Shown: positions 42,019-49,945 of the stretch, in pieces
How the letters are laid out: every line of letters begins with the position of its first letter
Numbering within the stretch: the first letter of the stretch is position 1
DNA from: Lachnospiraceae bacterium
Lineage (GTDB): Bacteria > Bacillota > Clostridia > Lachnospirales > Lachnospiraceae
Direction of reading: 5' to 3'
Length of the DNA stretch: 64,000 nt
Assembly (NCBI GenBank): GCA_017517305.1
Contig: JAFWZV010000017.1
Span: 1 to 64,000, forward strand
Translations under genes and position numbers: made by a program
The notes under the pieces: generated by a model
The model's input: only the letters and a program-made list of their open reading frames with translations
Databases searched by the model: none
Told to the model about the DNA's origin: nothing

Positions 42019-43659
42019 TTACTCCTCCTTAGGCTCTTCTTCCTTAACCATGTTCATAATCTGACGCTTTCTTGCGAACTCGTCATTAGCAAGGTACTCA
42101 TCATAAGTAGTCTGCTTGTCAATAAGTCCTGTAGCAGTAAGCTCCATAATACGGTTGGCTGTAGTTTGAACAAACTGATGATCCTGGCAAGCAAAAAGCA
42201 CAACGCCAGGGAACTTAATAAGTCCGTTGTTAAGAGCTGTGATAGACTCCATATCAAGATGGTTAGTCGGCTCATCTAAGATAAGTACATTTGACTGCAT
42301 AATCATAAGCTTTGAAAGAAGACATCTAACCTTCTCTCCTCCGGATAAAACCTTAACCTTCTTAACTCCATCCTCACCTGGGAAGAGCATTCTTCCAAGA
42401 TATCCACGAACATAAGTAACATCCTTATCCTCTGAGTACTGAGCAAGCCAGTCTGCGATTACAAGGTCGTTATCAAATTCCTTAGTGTTATCCTTAGGGA
42501 AGTATCCCTGAGTAGTTGTAACACCCCACTTAAATGTACCCTCATCCGGCTCCTCTTCTCCTGCAAGTATCTTAAAGAGTGTAGTTGTTGCGATTGTATT
42601 AGGTCCAACAAATGCAACCTTATCCTCACGTCCTATAGTAAAGGAAATGTTATCAAGAACCTTTTCACCATCTATAGTCTTAGAAATATTCTCAACTGTA
42701 AGAACCTCATTACCGATTTCTCTCTTAGGTCTGAAATCAATATATGGGTACTTTCTGCTTGAAGGCTTCATCTCATCAAGCTCAATCTTCTCTAAGGCTC
42801 TCTTACGAGAAGTAGCCTGCTTTGACTTAGAAGCATTTGCAGAGAATCTCTGAATGAACTCCTGGAGCTCCTTAATCTTCTCTTCCTTCTTCTTATTAGC
42901 TTCCTTCATCTGCTTAATCATAAGCTGACTTGACTCATACCAGAAATCATAGTTACCAGCATAAAGCTGAATCTTAGCATAATCAATATCTGCAATGTGT
43001 GTACATACTTTATTCAAGAAGTATCTGTCGTGAGATACTACAATAACTGTATTCTCAAAATCAATAAGGAAATCCTCAAGCCATGCAATAGCATCAAGGT
43101 CAAGGTGGTTTGTAGGCTCATCAAGCAAAAGTACATCTGGATTGCCAAACAAAGCCTGCGCAAGAAGAACCTTAACCTTAAGGTTACCATCAAGCTCGCT
43201 CATCATCTTATAATGTACATCTGTATCTACTCCAAGACCATTTAACAGTGTGGCTGCATCCGCCTCTGCATTCCAGCCATCCATCTCAGCAAATTCTGCC
43301 TCAAGCTCAGACGCTCTAATTCCATCCTCATCAGAGAAGTCTTCCTTCATATAGATAGCGTCCTTCTCTTTCATAATCTCGTAAAGTCTCTTGTTACCCA
43401 TAATTACAGTATCAAGAACCATAAACTCATCATATTTAAAGTGATCCTGCTGAAGCACTGAAAGTCTCTCTCCAGCATTCATAATTACATCACCATTTGT
43501 AGGTTCAAGCTCACCTGATAATATTTTAAGAAATGTAGACTTACCAGCACCATTTGCTCCTATAAGTCCATAGCAGTTGCCCTCTGTAAATTTGATATTT
43601 ACATCCTCGAATAAGGCTTTCTTTCCAAGTCTAAGTGTTACATTAACTGCACTAATCAT
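42019..43659 (-). CDS. ABC-F family ATPase with one degenerate nucleotide site
   Basis: A 546-residue soluble protein with two ABC domains and the linker of ABC-F translation factors, nearest to the YkpA/YbiT type. Domain 1 has Walker A GANGAGKST and Walker B VLLLDEPTNHLD but its signature reads LDGNLKVK instead of LSGGE. Domain 2 has the good signature LSGGEKVR and Walker B, but its Walker A is GPNTIATTT, without the lysine, and its switch is CQD instead of SHD. ABC-F proteins work at the ribosome exit site or as housekeeping factors. The ATG at 43659 follows AAAGGA; the longer frame from 43713 lacks a ribosome site. Confidence 0.9.
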   Translation of the reverse strand: MISAVNVTLRLGKKALFEDVNIKFTEGNCYGLIGANGAGKSTFLKILSGELEPTNGDVIMNAGERLSVLQQDHFKYDEFMVLDTVIMGNKRLYEIMKEKDAIYMKEDFSDEDGIRASELEAEFAEMDGWNAEADAATLLNGLGVDTDVHYKMMSELDGNLKVKVLLAQALFGNPDVLLLDEPTNHLDLDAIAWLEDFLIDFENTVIVVSHDRYFLNKVCTHIADIDYAKIQLYAGNYDFWYESSQLMIKQMKEANKKKEEKIKELQEFIQRFSANASKSKQATSRKRALEKIELDEMKPSSRKYPYIDFRPKREIGNEVLTVENISKTIDGEKVLDNISFTIGREDKVAFVGPNTIATTTLFKILAGEEEPDEGTFKWGVTTTQGYFPKDNTKEFDNDLVIADWLAQYSEDKDVTYVRGYLGRMLFPGEDGVKKVKVLSGGEKVRCLLSKLMIMQSNVLILDEPTNHLDMESITALNNGLIKFPGVVLFACQDHQFVQTTANRIMELTATGLIDKQTTYDEYLANDEFARKRQIMNMVKEEEPKEE

Positions 43660-43726
43660 TTTTACTAATCCTTTCTTTATATATGTGCCCAACATAAGGG
43701 CATTATTATCCATTTAACCAAAGTAG

Positions 43727-43755
43727 AGTATAACAACTGGCCGATTTTGTGTCAA
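43727..43755 (-). promoter_or_regulatory. Promoter of the ABC-F / trpS operon
   Basis: On the minus strand TTGACA (43750-43755) and TATACT (43727-43732) are 17 bases apart. The leader of about 60 bases carries the hairpin TGCCC-N7-GGGCA shortly before the start. Confidence 0.8.
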
Positions 43756-43765
43756 GGAAAATAGC

Positions 43766-43786
43766 AACGGGCTGTGCAGCCCTGTT
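43766..43786. other. Short hairpin upstream of the ABC-F promoter
   Basis: AACGGGCTG (43766-43774) pairs with CAGCCCTGTT (43777-43786) around a two-base loop. Its GGGCTGTGC and CAGCCCTGTTT parts resemble the outer ends of repeat elements A and B. Confidence 0.4.
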
Positions 43787-43794
43787 TATATCAA

Positions 43795-43826
43795 ACAAAA
43801 AAGGAGACACAAACAATCGTGTCTCC
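43795..43826 (-). terminator. Terminator after the small cysteine protein gene
   Basis: GGAGACAC (43803-43810) pairs with GTGTCTCC (43819-43826), and TTTTTTG follows on the minus strand. Confidence 0.85.
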
Positions 43827-43837
43827 CTTACCTTAAA

Positions 43838-44029
43838 TTAACATCCTAGATTTTTGGCAATTGGATCATAGAGATCTAATCTACAATGCTCGTCCTCTGC
43901 AAAATGTCTGCAGTTAAGACAGCTCTTTGAATCACCAGCCATATTTGTCATGGCATCCTTCTTGTCCTTCTTATCATAAGAGCTACATCTTTCTGCAACC
44001 TTCTTGTACACGTCTGCTGAACTTCTCAT
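43838..44029 (-). CDS. Small cysteine protein, function unknown
   Basis: A 63-residue protein with five cysteines (15, 37, 40, 49, 63). SCLNCRHF and HCRLDLYDP give a CxxC-x8-C pattern that could bind zinc. The N-terminal half is charged and helical (DKKDKKDAM). GGAGG lies before the ATG and a strong terminator follows, so it is a real short gene with its own transcript. I do not recognise a family. Confidence 0.75.
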   Translation of the reverse strand: MRSSADVYKKVAERCSSYDKKDKKDAMTNMAGDSKSCLNCRHFAEDEHCRLDLYDPIAKNLGC

Positions 44030-44160
44030 AGCATACCCTCCAATTTGTCTTTATTATAAAACTTATTTTGTATAATAAGTTTTATTAGTATGCTACGATA
44101 CAAACATTTTTATACAAATTTATCATGTCACGAAAACAGAAAAATTATCCTGCTAATTAT

Positions 44161-44754
44161 TTAGTTAGCCAGTGACAAGTCAAGAACATTTGAATCAATT
44201 CCCGCTATACCAAACAATGATAACACTACACACAAACACGTCTCCAGAGAAAACTCACAGTCTTCTTTAACTCCTTGATGGAGCTTTACATATTCTTGAT
44301 GTTTTCTCTTAATATAATCTACCACCTGTTTAATATCCGGAAGGACTTCAGGACGTTTTACATCAAGCTGTCCTTGCCTTACCTTATCCACAAAGCTTCG
44401 CATAAACTTAAGCTGTTGACCTTCATATACGCAGTGCTCCTTAAAACCACCCTCATAATGGCTATTATGTGGCAAAGTAAAGTAATCTGCGATGTAATGA
44501 GTTATCATCCCCACTCTTATACTTTGTCTAAATCCGATTTTATTCTTCTTACTAAGTACACGAACAAATTTCTCCATATGTTTAACAAATATATCAAAGG
44601 TCTGTTCCATGTTATGACGCCTTGTTATAAACGAAGGAATACAATCAGGCACTATACTTCCTATATAAAATGTATATCTGTGTTTTATTATATTGCTTTC
44701 ACCTAACCCTTTAATTACTCCTCTTGACAATGAAATATGTGATTTTTTTCTCAT
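44161..44754 (-). CDS. Zinc-dependent phospholipase C-family protein
   Basis: A 197-residue protein starting MRKKSHISLSRG. The pattern of His and Asp residues (YTFYIGSIVPDCIPSF, RRHNMEQTF, GMITHYIADYFTLPHNSHYE) matches the zinc-dependent phospholipase C / S1-P1 nuclease-like fold, where these residues bind metal ions. No signal peptide is seen, which is usual for this clostridial subgroup and puts the activity in doubt. The ATG at 44754 follows AGGAG; an upstream frame lacks a site. Confidence 0.8.
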   Translation of the reverse strand: MRKKSHISLSRGVIKGLGESNIIKHRYTFYIGSIVPDCIPSFITRRHNMEQTFDIFVKHMEKFVRVLSKKNKIGFRQSIRVGMITHYIADYFTLPHNSHYEGGFKEHCVYEGQQLKFMRSFVDKVRQGQLDVKRPEVLPDIKQVVDYIKRKHQEYVKLHQGVKEDCEFSLETCLCVVLSLFGIAGIDSNVLDLSLAN

Positions 44755-44846
44755 AAAAAATACTCCTACTTCTAAACACAATCCCATCACATGAATCCAC
44801 CCTATTATGTGTATCCTTGCGACAAATTATTAACCCACCATCTTTT

Positions 44847-44876
44847 ATTTTATCTTATTTTAAGTAAAATAGTCAA
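44847..44876 (-). promoter_or_regulatory. Promoter of the phospholipase C-like gene
   Basis: On the minus strand TTGACT (44871-44876) and TAAAAT (44847-44852) are 18 bases apart, about 95 bases before the start codon. Confidence 0.55.
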
Positions 44877-44945
44877 TGGAAATCCTTGCATCTTAACTGA
44901 GATTTTTTGCGTTTCATAGGAGTATTTATTATTCTATTTTTTCAA

Positions 44946-46883
44946 TTAGGCTGGTGCATTACCTGTATAAAGCTGGTAATACTTACCCTTTTGTTCTATA
45001 AGCTGGTCGTGTGTACCTCTTTCTATTACACGACCTTGTTCTAAAACTATAATACAATCGCTATTTTTAACAGTAGAAAGCCTGTGAGCTATAACAAATG
45101 TGGTTCTGCCCTTCATAAGACCATCCATTCCTGCCTGAACATGCTTCTCTGTTCTAGTATCGATAGAGCTTGTAGCCTCATCAAGTATAAGCACTGGTGG
45201 ATCTGCTATAGCGGCTCTTGCTATGGCAAGAAGCTGCCTCTGGCCCTGGCTTAAGTTTGCTCCATCTCCTGTAAGCTTTGTGTTATAGCCATCAGGAAGC
45301 TGGTTTATGAATCCATCTGCATTTGCAAGCTTAGCAGCAGCTATTACCTCTTCATCAGTGGCATTAAGTCTGCCGTATCTTATGTTCTCCATAACTGTAT
45401 CTGTAAAGAGGTGGGTATCCTGTAGTACCATTCCAAGAGAGCGTCTTAAATCTGATTTTTTAATCTTATTTACATTTATTCCATCATATCTAATCTTACC
45501 ATCCTGGATATCATAGAAACGGTTTATAAGATTAGTGATTGTTGTTTTACCTGCACCTGTTGAGCCTACAAAGGCAATCTTCTGTCCCGGTGTAGCGTAA
45601 AGGTCTACATTGTGAAGCACCATCTTCTCATCAGTGTAACCAAAGTCCACATCATCGAATACTACATCACCTGTAAGCTCCACATAGGTAACAGAGCCAT
45701 CCGCCTGATGAGTATGCTTCCAAGCCCACATACCGGTTCTCTCAGCAGCTTCAACTATCTCGCCATTAATTCCATCACCCTGGCGCTTTGCATTAACTAA
45801 GGTTACATATCCATTATCAACCTCTGGTTCTTCATCGAGAAGCTTAAATATTCTGTCTGCACCTGCAAGACCCATAACCACCGCATTCATCTGCTGGCTT
45901 ATCTGATTTATAGGCATACTAAAGCTTTTATTAAATGTAAGGAAGCTCACCAAACCGCCCAAGGTAAGACCGCCGATGCCATTTATAGCAAGAACACCTC
46001 CTGTTATGGCGCACACTACATAGCTTAGGTTTCCAAGCTGAGCATTGATAGGTCCTAGCATATTCACGAATCCATTTGCATTCTTAGCACAATCATATAA
46101 TGCGTCGTTAAGCTGGTTAAACTCCTCTATACTTTCATCCTCGTGGTTAAACACCTTGACAACCTTCTGGCCCTCCATCATCTCCTCTATGTGACCATTA
46201 AGCTCCCCAAGGGCCTTCTGCTGCTTTACAAAGTAGCTTCCACTTTTTCCCGCCACCTTAGTACTGGTAAAAAGCATTACTCCTACCATAACAAGGGTAA
46301 CAAAGGTAAGTGGCACACTAAGGCTAATCATACTGATAAATACACTAACTACCATAACCACACTGTTAACAAACTGTGGGATACTCTGACTTATCATCTG
46401 TCTTAGGGTATCGATATCGTTTGTATAAAGGGACATGATATCACCATGAGCATGAGTGTCAAAGTACTTTATAGGAAGACTCTCCATGTGTTTAAACATA
46501 TCTACACGAAGGTCTCTTAAAGTTCCCTGTGTTACATAAGCCATAATAAGTCCGTGGGTAAATGATGCAATAATTCCACAGCCATAGAATGTGGCCACCC
46601 TTCCCATAGCCTTAAGAAGACTACCATAGTCCTTAACACCTGTTTCAAGCATAGGAGTTATATACTCATCTATAAGTGTCTTAGTAAACATAGTTCCCTG
46701 TACATTAGACAGGGCACTTACAAATATACACGCAAGCACCACCAATAGGTGAAACTTATATTTCTTACCAACATATCCCATTATTCTGGCAAATACTTTT
46801 CCTGGGTTTTCAATCTTTGGAGCAGGCCCTCTGCCTCTGCCCCTTGGACCCATAGGTCCTTTAACCTCTTTTGCCTGTGCCAT
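44946..46883 (-). CDS. Heterodimeric ABC exporter, subunit with the canonical site
   Basis: A 645-residue half-transporter: a Gly/Pro/Arg-rich N-terminus, six membrane helices (residues about 40-330) and a C-terminal ATPase with Walker A VGSTGAGKTT, signature NLSQGQRQ and Walker B PVLILDEATSSID with the catalytic Glu in place. A polar insert of about 45 residues lies before the ATPase core. Its start overlaps the stop of the partner gene by one base. Such pairs export drugs or lipids. Confidence 0.93.
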   Translation of the reverse strand: MAQAKEVKGPMGPRGRGRGPAPKIENPGKVFARIMGYVGKKYKFHLLVVLACIFVSALSNVQGTMFTKTLIDEYITPMLETGVKDYGSLLKAMGRVATFYGCGIIASFTHGLIMAYVTQGTLRDLRVDMFKHMESLPIKYFDTHAHGDIMSLYTNDIDTLRQMISQSIPQFVNSVVMVVSVFISMISLSVPLTFVTLVMVGVMLFTSTKVAGKSGSYFVKQQKALGELNGHIEEMMEGQKVVKVFNHEDESIEEFNQLNDALYDCAKNANGFVNMLGPINAQLGNLSYVVCAITGGVLAINGIGGLTLGGLVSFLTFNKSFSMPINQISQQMNAVVMGLAGADRIFKLLDEEPEVDNGYVTLVNAKRQGDGINGEIVEAAERTGMWAWKHTHQADGSVTYVELTGDVVFDDVDFGYTDEKMVLHNVDLYATPGQKIAFVGSTGAGKTTITNLINRFYDIQDGKIRYDGINVNKIKKSDLRRSLGMVLQDTHLFTDTVMENIRYGRLNATDEEVIAAAKLANADGFINQLPDGYNTKLTGDGANLSQGQRQLLAIARAAIADPPVLILDEATSSIDTRTEKHVQAGMDGLMKGRTTFVIAHRLSTVKNSDCIIVLEQGRVIERGTHDQLIEQKGKYYQLYTGNAPA

Positions 46884-48694
46884 TACTGATCACCTCCCTG
46901 CTCATCGAAGTCTCCGCTTCCACCGGTCTGTGATTCGTAGACATCCTGGTATATCTCATTAGTTGCAAGAAGCTCCTCATGAGTTCCTACAGCATTAATC
47001 CTACCTTCTTCCATAACAACTATTCTATCTGCAAACTGAATACTGTTAATTCTCTGTGCAATAATAATCTTAGTAGTATCAGGAATATTTTCCGCAAATG
47101 CTTTTCTAATCTTTGCATCTGTGGAAGTATCTACTGCACTGGTGCTATCATCTAATATAAGTATCTTAGGTTTTTTGAGAAGTGCTCTGGCAATGCAAAG
47201 TCTCTGTCTCTGACCACCGGACACATTGGTTCCGCCCTGTTCTATCTTGGTATCATAGCCATCAGGGAAAGCCATAATAAAGTCATGAGCACATGCTAGC
47301 TTACATGCATTCTGACACTCCTCATCTGTGGCATTTTTATCGCCCCAACGGAGATTGTCATAGATAGAACCACTAAAAAGCACATTCTTCTGAAGCACTA
47401 CGGATACCTGGTCTCTTAAGGTTTCAATGTCGTAATCCTTAACATTTACTCCACCAACTATAACATCTCCCTCTGTAGCATCGTAAAGTCTGCTGATAAG
47501 ATTAACAAGACTGGACTTAGAGCTACCGGTTCCTCCTAAGATTCCTATGGTTTCACCGGACTTTATAGAAAGATTTATGTTATTAAGTACATTCTTCTTA
47601 TTCTCGACCTCTACAGTTCCTGTTACCTGACCATGCTTATTCTCCACAGTCTTAAAGTGCTTATAAGCAAAGGCAACATCCTTAAACTCTATACTACCGT
47701 CCTTTACTTCCATAACAGGATTTGCGGGATTCTTAATATCCGGCTCTTCATTAAGTATCTCTGCTACTCTTATGGCACTTGGTGCACTCATAGACATCAT
47801 AACAAATATCATAGAAAGCATAATAAGATTCATAAGAATATTCATGCAGTAAGCAAGTAAGCTTGACAGGTTACCTGTGGTAAGCGCCACACTGCCTGAA
47901 TCAACTATCATATGAGCGCCCACCCAGCTTATAAGAAGGATACAGCTATATACTGTAAGATTCATAACCGGACCATTTAATATAATTACCTTCTCCGCCT
48001 TCATAAACAGCTTATACACCGCTTCGCTGGCCTTGGTAAACTTGCTCTTCTCATAATCCTCACGAACATATGCTTTAACCACTCTTATGGCAGATACATT
48101 CTCCTGAACGCTAGCATTTAGGTCATCATATCGCCTAAACACCTGTGTAAAGTATCCTGTAGCAGCTTTAATAATTATAGCCAATATCACTGCAAGTATA
48201 AGTACTGCAACCAGATATATGCTTGCTAATCTAGGACTTATGGTAAATGCCATTATCATAGCAGCTATAAGACTGACCGGTGCCCTCATACACATTCTAA
48301 GTAGCATCTGATAAGCATTTTGGATATTGGTGACATCTGTGGTAAGCCTTGTTATAAGTCCTGCTGTAGAGAACTTATCAATGTTGGCAAAAGAAAAGTT
48401 CTGAATATTTGCATACATAGCTTCTCTTAGATTCTTAGCAAAGCCAGTTGACGCCTTAGCACCATACTTTCCTCCAAGCAAACCGGTCATAAGACCTCCC
48501 AGCGCCAAAACAAGCATTAAAAGCCCTACTGTGACTATGTGCTTTAAATCTCCCTTTTGTACACCCTGGTCTATAATAGATGCCATAAGATATGGTATCA
48601 GAATCTCGAAGAACACCTCAAGAATCATAAAAATCGGTGTCAGTATAGAAGGAAGCTTAAATTCCTTCAAGTGTTTACCTAATGTTTTAATCAT
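46883..48694 (-). CDS. Heterodimeric ABC exporter, subunit with the degenerate site
   Basis: A 603-residue half-transporter with six helices and an ATPase domain: Walker A LGGTGSSKSS, signature NVSGGQRQR, Walker B ILILDDSTSAVD. The catalytic Glu after Walker B is replaced by Asp, the mark of the non-hydrolysing half of heterodimeric exporters such as BmrCD or TmrAB. It precedes the partner gene, and a strong promoter lies about 100 bases upstream. Confidence 0.93.
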   Translation of the reverse strand: MIKTLGKHLKEFKLPSILTPIFMILEVFFEILIPYLMASIIDQGVQKGDLKHIVTVGLLMLVLALGGLMTGLLGGKYGAKASTGFAKNLREAMYANIQNFSFANIDKFSTAGLITRLTTDVTNIQNAYQMLLRMCMRAPVSLIAAMIMAFTISPRLASIYLVAVLILAVILAIIIKAATGYFTQVFRRYDDLNASVQENVSAIRVVKAYVREDYEKSKFTKASEAVYKLFMKAEKVIILNGPVMNLTVYSCILLISWVGAHMIVDSGSVALTTGNLSSLLAYCMNILMNLIMLSMIFVMMSMSAPSAIRVAEILNEEPDIKNPANPVMEVKDGSIEFKDVAFAYKHFKTVENKHGQVTGTVEVENKKNVLNNINLSIKSGETIGILGGTGSSKSSLVNLISRLYDATEGDVIVGGVNVKDYDIETLRDQVSVVLQKNVLFSGSIYDNLRWGDKNATDEECQNACKLACAHDFIMAFPDGYDTKIEQGGTNVSGGQRQRLCIARALLKKPKILILDDSTSAVDTSTDAKIRKAFAENIPDTTKIIIAQRINSIQFADRIVVMEEGRINAVGTHEELLATNEIYQDVYESQTGGSGDFDEQGGDQ

Positions 48695-48797
48695 ACTGTC
48701 TCTTATTGTCTCCTTTCTATATGTCCACTTTTATATGTATGTAGATATTTAAACTAATATTAATCACCCAATCACAAATAGTTTTATATCGAACTTT

Positions 48798-48826
48798 ATT
48801 ATATGTTTCAATATCAAAAAGGTCAA
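48798..48826 (-). promoter_or_regulatory. Promoter of the ABC exporter operon
   Basis: On the minus strand TTGACC (48821-48826) and TATAAT (48798-48803) are 17 bases apart. It points away from the plus-strand promoter at 48893. Confidence 0.75.
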
Positions 48827-48892
48827 TGTTCAATATGTGGAGAATATGTGAAATTTTATTTATATTATTTTGAAAATTCTTGATTTTTTGTA

Positions 48893-48921
48893 TTGACAAC
48901 CACCAGTATTGCTGTTATATT
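48893..48921 (+). promoter_or_regulatory. Promoter of the paired unknown genes
   Basis: TTGACA (48893-48898) and TATATT (48916-48921) are 17 bases apart. The start codon follows about 105 bases after the predicted start of transcription. Confidence 0.8.
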
Positions 48922-48930
48922 ATTATTAAG

Positions 48931-48950
48931 TCAAGAATTGGCAATCTTGA
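48931..48950. promoter_or_regulatory. Inverted repeat at the start of the paired genes' transcript
   Basis: TCAAGA-N8-TCTTGA lies just after the promoter; a further AATTCTTGA (48876-48884) lies just before the -35 box. These half-sites could bind a repressor. Confidence 0.4.
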
Positions 48951-49031
48951 TTTAAGCAACTTTATATTGTGTTATACCATACATCACAATTCTAGTGCCC
49001 TTAAAACGTTTATCAAAAGGAGGAAAGTATT

Positions 49032-49562
49032 ATGACCAAAGAAGAATTAATTTATTCAAAATCTCTTATGGCAGAGCTAGCACACCCTAATCCAACTGAT
49101 AACTTATGTAATCATTTGGATTATTTCTCAAAGGTGCTCAAAAACCAAAACGACAAAAGTGAAAATTCCACTATCAACAAACGACTTATAGAATATACCA
49201 CCATTGAAGATAACCCTAACAGAATCCAGCTTAATATTTATTCAGAAGTTCCACTGGAATATCCCGGGCGTGCCCTTGCCCATTTTTCCCGTTCGTTAAT
49301 CTCCGGAGCTGATATAAAAGCTGAGGAATACGATTCATTCTTTGCCGATAACGCATTCCATGGTAAGCTGTTCACTTTCTATCAAACAACAGACACTACT
49401 GTATCAGAACCAACCATGAATAACGAGGAGATGCTTCACGCAATTATAAGACTTTGTTATAAACAGCAAAGCACGTTGCCAGCCAAAGAAAAGAATGCTT
49501 TAAAGGAGATAAAAGCTATTCTTACAGCATTAAATTCAGAATCTGCACCACAGGAGGATTAA
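49032..49562 (+). CDS. Unknown soluble protein, first of a related pair
   Basis: A 176-residue cytoplasmic protein of unknown family, without signal or membrane segment. A central block, NRIQLNIYSEVPLEYPGRAL then SRSLISGAD, is shared in shape with the next protein. The C-terminal 40 residues look helical and are charged. AAAGGAGG precedes the ATG. With its neighbour it forms one of the few plus-strand units before 60 kb and has a consensus promoter and terminator of its own, so it is a real expressed unit. Confidence 0.7.
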   Translation: MTKEELIYSKSLMAELAHPNPTDNLCNHLDYFSKVLKNQNDKSENSTINKRLIEYTTIEDNPNRIQLNIYSEVPLEYPGRALAHFSRSLISGADIKAEEYDSFFADNAFHGKLFTFYQTTDTTVSEPTMNNEEMLHAIIRLCYKQQSTLPAKEKNALKEIKAILTALNSESAPQED

Positions 49563-49564
49563 TT

Positions 49565-49873
49565 ATGATTAATAGAAATTACAGCTATGATTTCGAGATG
49601 AAATTCATCAACTCAAAATATAGTTCAAAGAATTTTAGCAGCGTATCAGCATCATTGCAAAACACCTTTAACAGTCATACTGCCATACCAAATCCAAAGG
49701 AAATAACCAGCATAACCTGCACTTCTGACAATACCTTCAAGATAACATTGTGGAGTAAGTACCCTCTTCCAAAGGGCAGGGAAGCACTTAGCTTACGAAG
49801 ATTGTCCCAGAGTATAGCAGACATCAATCCTAACGTTGTCAAGTATAAATCACATGTGTTAGTGTCAGTATAA
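49565..49873 (+). CDS. Unknown soluble protein, second of a related pair
   Basis: A 102-residue protein starting two bases after the previous gene stops, with AGGAGG inside that gene's end. The block NTFKITLWSKYPLPKGREAL then RLSQSIADIN parallels the first protein (shared S-x-x-PL-x-GR-x-L and S-x-S spacing), as if both derive from one domain. The N-terminal half is rich in Ser, Asn, Lys and Phe. Function unknown. Confidence 0.7.
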   Translation: MINRNYSYDFEMKFINSKYSSKNFSSVSASLQNTFNSHTAIPNPKEITSITCTSDNTFKITLWSKYPLPKGREALSLRRLSQSIADINPNVVKYKSHVLVSV

Positions 49874-49882
49874 GAACGTATA

Positions 49883-49919
49883 AAAAGCAGCTATTAGACC
49901 AAGTCAAATAGCTGCTTTT
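49883..49919. terminator. Bidirectional terminator between convergent units
   Basis: AAAAGCAGCTATT (49883-49895) pairs perfectly with AATAGCTGCTTTT (49907-49919). It serves the paired genes on the plus strand and the purine permease on the minus strand. Confidence 0.88.
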
Positions 49920-49945
49920 GAATATAAACCAAAGTCAGTTTATCA

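Noticed and set aside
48717-48899. Minus-strand frame upstream of the ABC exporter
   Set aside because: It spans the exporter promoter and has no ribosome site; Ile/Asn-rich composition reflects AT-rich DNA.
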